Origin: Liopterus haemorrhoidalis
Lineage: Eukaryota; Arthropoda; Insecta; Coleoptera; Dytiscidae
Assembly (NCBI GenBank): GCA_963971575.1
Contig: OZ020624.1
Location: 10,068,625 to 10,132,624 of the forward strand
DNA: 64,000 nt
Direction: 5' to 3'
The notes under the pieces: model-generated
Told to the model about the DNA's origin: nothing
What the model saw: only the letters and a program-made list of their open reading frames with translations
Database searches by the model: none
In this document: positions 61,212 to 64,000 of the stretch, piece after piece
Position numbering within the stretch: position 1 is the stretch's first letter
Layout of the letters: each line of letters begins with the position of its first letter
Position numbers and translations under genes: made by a program

Positions 61212-62254
61212 AGGGTTTTGTAGGTATGTCCAAAAAACCCTTATACCGTCATTTTGTCGTCTGTTTGTCTGTCTGTTCGGTAAAAATTGTAGCCAAACGG
61301 CTAAACCTAGAGAGTTGAAATTTGGCATGCTTATACAACTTTTTAACCCGCACATAGGAAAAATACTAAAACATCTAAAAAACATATCCCTCTAAAAATA
61401 TAAACAAATATGTGCTCATCGAAAAAAAAATATTTTTTTTAAATTCTGAGTAGGGTATAAAATGAAAGCCCTTAGTACGTGGATTAACGATCAAAATTTT
61501 ATTTTTGCAAAATAAATTATTTAATGCGATTTTTGCCAAAATTGTGAAAAAAAAATTTGGTCCCACACCCTGTACCCCAGATGGTTTAAACTAAAAATCT
61601 GAAAAAATTCTAAGTAATGTACATTGGTGTGAACCGGAATAGTACAACAGGAATTTTTGATCAGATTATGTTTTCGGAAAATAACGCATTTTTTGTGTTT
61701 TTAACTAAAATATGTTAACTATTTAATACGTTGTGTAACATACTAGATCAGTAGCTTTCGTGGCGTGGTTGGATTTGTCGTACGCTTAATAATATAACTT
61801 AACTTGCAAACTAGGGTTCGAATCCTGTTGATTTTATTTTTTGTTTTTTTTTTGCATTTTTATTTTGTTTAAATTATTTTGTTAAAATTCTAGTTATATT
61901 TGGTAAATGTTGCATATAATTTTTAAAAGCGTAAATTTAATAACCAGTGGAAAGTGTTGAAATTATAATTTAATTCTATGTTTGACGAAATCAAAGGGCG
62001 GGACTTATGATGTAAGCAACCAATGGAAGCCATAGGTGCAATTTTCAAAATCATAATGAACTTTGCTATATAAAAAAAAAAATACTGCATATATTTAGAA
62101 ACTTAAATAATGGTATTAGGCATTCGAATTAAAATTCATTAAAAAATATTTTGACATAAAATTTGTTTGGCATCCCAAATAATCATCGTTCAGTTACTAA
62201 ATACCTGCAAAACCCAGAAATGTGTGAAAATTCACACTTCACATCAATTTTTTT
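61212..62254 (+). mobile_element. Helentron/HINE-like element, copy 5 (subfamily B-like)
   Basis: 5' AGGGTTTTGTAGGTATG hairpin, a very short GTCT tract (61257-61276), a third variant of the tRNA-like cassette (61745-61832, with a perfect GGTTCGAATCC), the 3' inverse atacctgcaaaaccc and palindrome gtgtgaaaattcacac, ending acttcacatcaattttt. The body matches copies 3 and 4 (aaatgttgcat, gggcgggac) rather than copies 1 and 2. Confidence 0.8.
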
Positions 62255-62822
62255 AATAACTGTCTGTTCCATTCATCGTTGGGCCTGTTATATGATCCAA
62301 ATGACCCACGGCATTATTATTATTATTTATCAGTTCCTCTAATATGCTATCGCAACTTTAATTTTCAAAATAATCACATATCTCTTTTTGAGACACTCCT
62401 ATAGATGGAAGATCGTAGATCAATTCTTTGCACAATTTTATAAACTTATCAAAAAAGTAAAAAAAAAAAAAATTACTTTAAAATTTTTTTAAACTTTTTA
62501 ATTTTTTTAATTATTTTTGTTCTTGTTTGCGTGTTTTGGATGGTACAGAACACGTTTCACACACAAGGTACTGATACCAATATCTCAATTTTGAATTTTG
62601 TGTGATAAATCACGTTTTGAATGGTTCCTCCACATATATTCTAAAAAATTCTTGGCATTCCTTTTATATATTTAGAGTACCCTGGTTGGCCTTGGCATCC
62701 TGGTCGAGAATCACAACGATGTTTGATACTTCAGTAAAATATGCTAGTCTTAAATTTAAGAAAAATCTATGGCCGTATTTAAAAAAAAAACTTTTTTATA
62801 TAAATACCGCCAAGCAACTTAC
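62255..62822. other. Probable intron / unassigned sequence
   Basis: On the minus strand 62460-62285 reads KFIKLCKELIYDLPSIGVSQ and onward with one stop, then a run of Asn from (AAT)n; its identity is unknown. Poly-A/T runs occur at 62460-62510. A second possible exon lies near 62690-62750 (minus) but no reading frame is convincing. No TE ends recognised. Confidence 0.3.
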
Positions 62823-62981
62823 CGCCAGTATTGGGCATTTTGTTATAAAATGTGAATCTTCCGGTATTTCGCCACTGACAAATTTATATTCTCTATCAAT
62901 AATATTGCAAATTTGCCTGTTGATTATAACTGGCATTGGACGATATTCATTACTAAATGAGGCATACCACTGAATTTTTAC
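62823..62981 (-). CDS. Probable host exon, DUF1091-like secreted protein family
   Basis: On the minus strand a pyrimidine-rich acceptor (ttttttcattttcag) precedes 62981, and a strong donor (GCG then gtaagt) follows 62823. The 159 nt between are 53 codons, phase 0 at both ends, without a stop: VKIQWYASFSNEYRPMP, NRQICNIIDREYKFVSGE, then ITKCPILA. The NEYR..P, single Cys and CPI.. spacing resemble the DUF1091 (MD-2-related, insect-expanded) family, whose members are small secreted proteins thought to act in lipid or chemical sensing. Neighbouring exons would be to the right (upstream) beyond the window and to the left; I cannot identify them. The plus-strand frame at 62602-62973 is its shadow. 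Confidence 0.45.
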
Positions 62982-64000
62982 CTGAAAATGAAAAAATCTT
63001 ACGCTGTACTTATAGTCCAGTAACCTAGTACATCATAAGTTGTATCAAGTGGGGGTAGTTAGTTTCGTTTTTTTTTTCTTGTATGGGTTGTGCCTGAGAT
63101 GCAAAATCCAAGTTTTCGACCTCGGCAGCCTTCCGGAACACTTTTGAATGTCGCAAAAACTGCTAAATTTTCGCACTCTTTTCGGTTTCTGCCCATTTTG
63201 ACCATAAAGGAGCATGTTTTCGACAAACACCATTCTATGCATTTTTAAACTAGATTAAATTTTCTACAATTTGAGACTCAAAATGGGCTCGGTTGTCTTA
63301 ATAGTTTCCGAGATACAGCTTTTCAAAGTTTGAAATAATTTCCAAACTTGAAAATTGTATGCTATATCATGCTCATGGGCACTGTTTATTTTTAGAAGTG
63401 AAAACTACTCCTTATTGTCAAAAATTATAAAATAACATTGCAAAACCTTATATTGCTGCCGAAAATACTGGTTATGTAGATGTTTCGAAAAAAAATGTAT
63501 TGGTTTTTTAAACATAGCTCCTTCATTTTTAGTGATAGAAAGTTTTTTCAAAAACGATTTTGTAGGGCTTTTCAAGAGCTATAAGACCGTGTAAATTAAA
63601 TTCCTTAAGATCCCTTAGTTTTTGAATGGGGTGAGTTTGAAGGGCTCGAATAAGGTGGTGCTTGCTTGTAAATAGAAGTTTTAAACGGCTATATTTCGCC
63701 AAATATTCACTGTACATAAAATATATGCACAGGGAAATTTAAGTCATTAAAAAAGCTACAATTTAGTGCTCTATCATTTTTTTCGTATCTCCAGTAATTT
63801 CGGAGATATTTTGAAGAAAAGGGTGAAAAATACGAAATCGCAAAAAATCGTTTTTTCTTTAAACTCCAATTTTTCTAAAATTAGGCATTTTAAATTGGTC
63901 AAACTTCTTGGGTGTACTGAAAATACATATATGAAGAGAACCACAGAAGGGTGCGGATCAATTTTAATTAGGGGGGTAAATAGGGGGTTGTTTTCACTGA
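62982..64000. other. Probable intron, AT-rich, no feature identified
   Basis: If the exon at 62823-62981 is real, this is upstream intron. The sequence has low-complexity phrases (tttcggagatattttgaaga, aaaaatcgttttttcttt) that look like decayed repeat DNA. The short minus frames at 63045-63242 and 63529-63717 show no domain. Confidence 0.35.

Noticed and set aside
62602..62973. 123-residue plus-strand frame as a gene
   Set aside because: No domain; it is antisense to the better-supported minus-strand exon with splice sites.

Overview
The window is AT-rich, repeat-saturated nuclear DNA from an animal, most probably an insect. The evidence is the mix of non-LTR, Ty3/gypsy, Penelope-like and Harbinger elements, tRNA-like Helentron-type repeats, MITEs, and a probable exon of the insect-expanded DUF1091 type near the right end. 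A large-genome beetle or bug would fit, but the order cannot be fixed from the sequence. There are no bacterial features, no rRNA and no convincing functional tRNA gene. Almost every long open frame belongs to a transposable element (TE), and most are broken. LAYOUT. 1-8923: a PHD-finger non-LTR element (ORF1 at 7-946, ORF2 at 5847-8656, tail at 8894-8920), apparently split by an almost intact non-LTR element whose ORF1 carries an SGNH-esterase-like domain (1723-5781). 8924-12886: a 170-bp tandem array (9530-10410), a MITE and featureless DNA. 12887-14080: the first of five copies of a Helentron/HINE-like family (others at 29251, 35385 on the minus strand, 45996 and 61212). 14233-28752: a stack bounded by Harbinger-type inverted termini, holding a decayed Harbinger transposase, several MITEs, a broken Ty3/gypsy element (17896-21300, minus) and an I-clade element with RNase H (22095-27345). 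33315-41403: a second PHD-finger non-LTR element, interrupted by HINE copy 3 and by a Penelope-like element with inverted pLTRs and a 9-bp target duplication (37041-39985). 41976-49047: a 5'-truncated relative of the first element, interrupted four times (by a non-LTR fragment, a solo LTR, HINE copy 4 and a foldback element). 49048-59540: tandem repeats, a small CCCH zinc-finger ORF, I-clade and CR1-like fragments, and several R4/Dong-like fragments sitting in (TAA)n tracts, with a 200-N gap. 59541-62254: more TE fragments, a SAP-domain gag, a 342-bp Penelope relic and HINE copy 5. 62823-62981: one probable host exon on the minus strand. HOW IT FITS TOGETHER. There is no operon or pathway. The logic is stratigraphic: open frames and target duplications of older elements show exactly where younger ones landed. 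The most noteworthy material is (i) the five-copy HINE-like family, with an exchangeable tRNA-like cassette and, in one copy, a 51-bp patch copied from its own host element; (ii) two Penelope-like insertions with the same 46-nt one-sided extension and a hammerhead-like motif; (iii) a doubly palindromic foldback element with a 9-bp target duplication; and (iv) the Dong-in-(TAA)n clusters, where tails of other retroelements appear to serve as landing sites. Assignments rest on reading motifs and repeats by eye; no database search was run.
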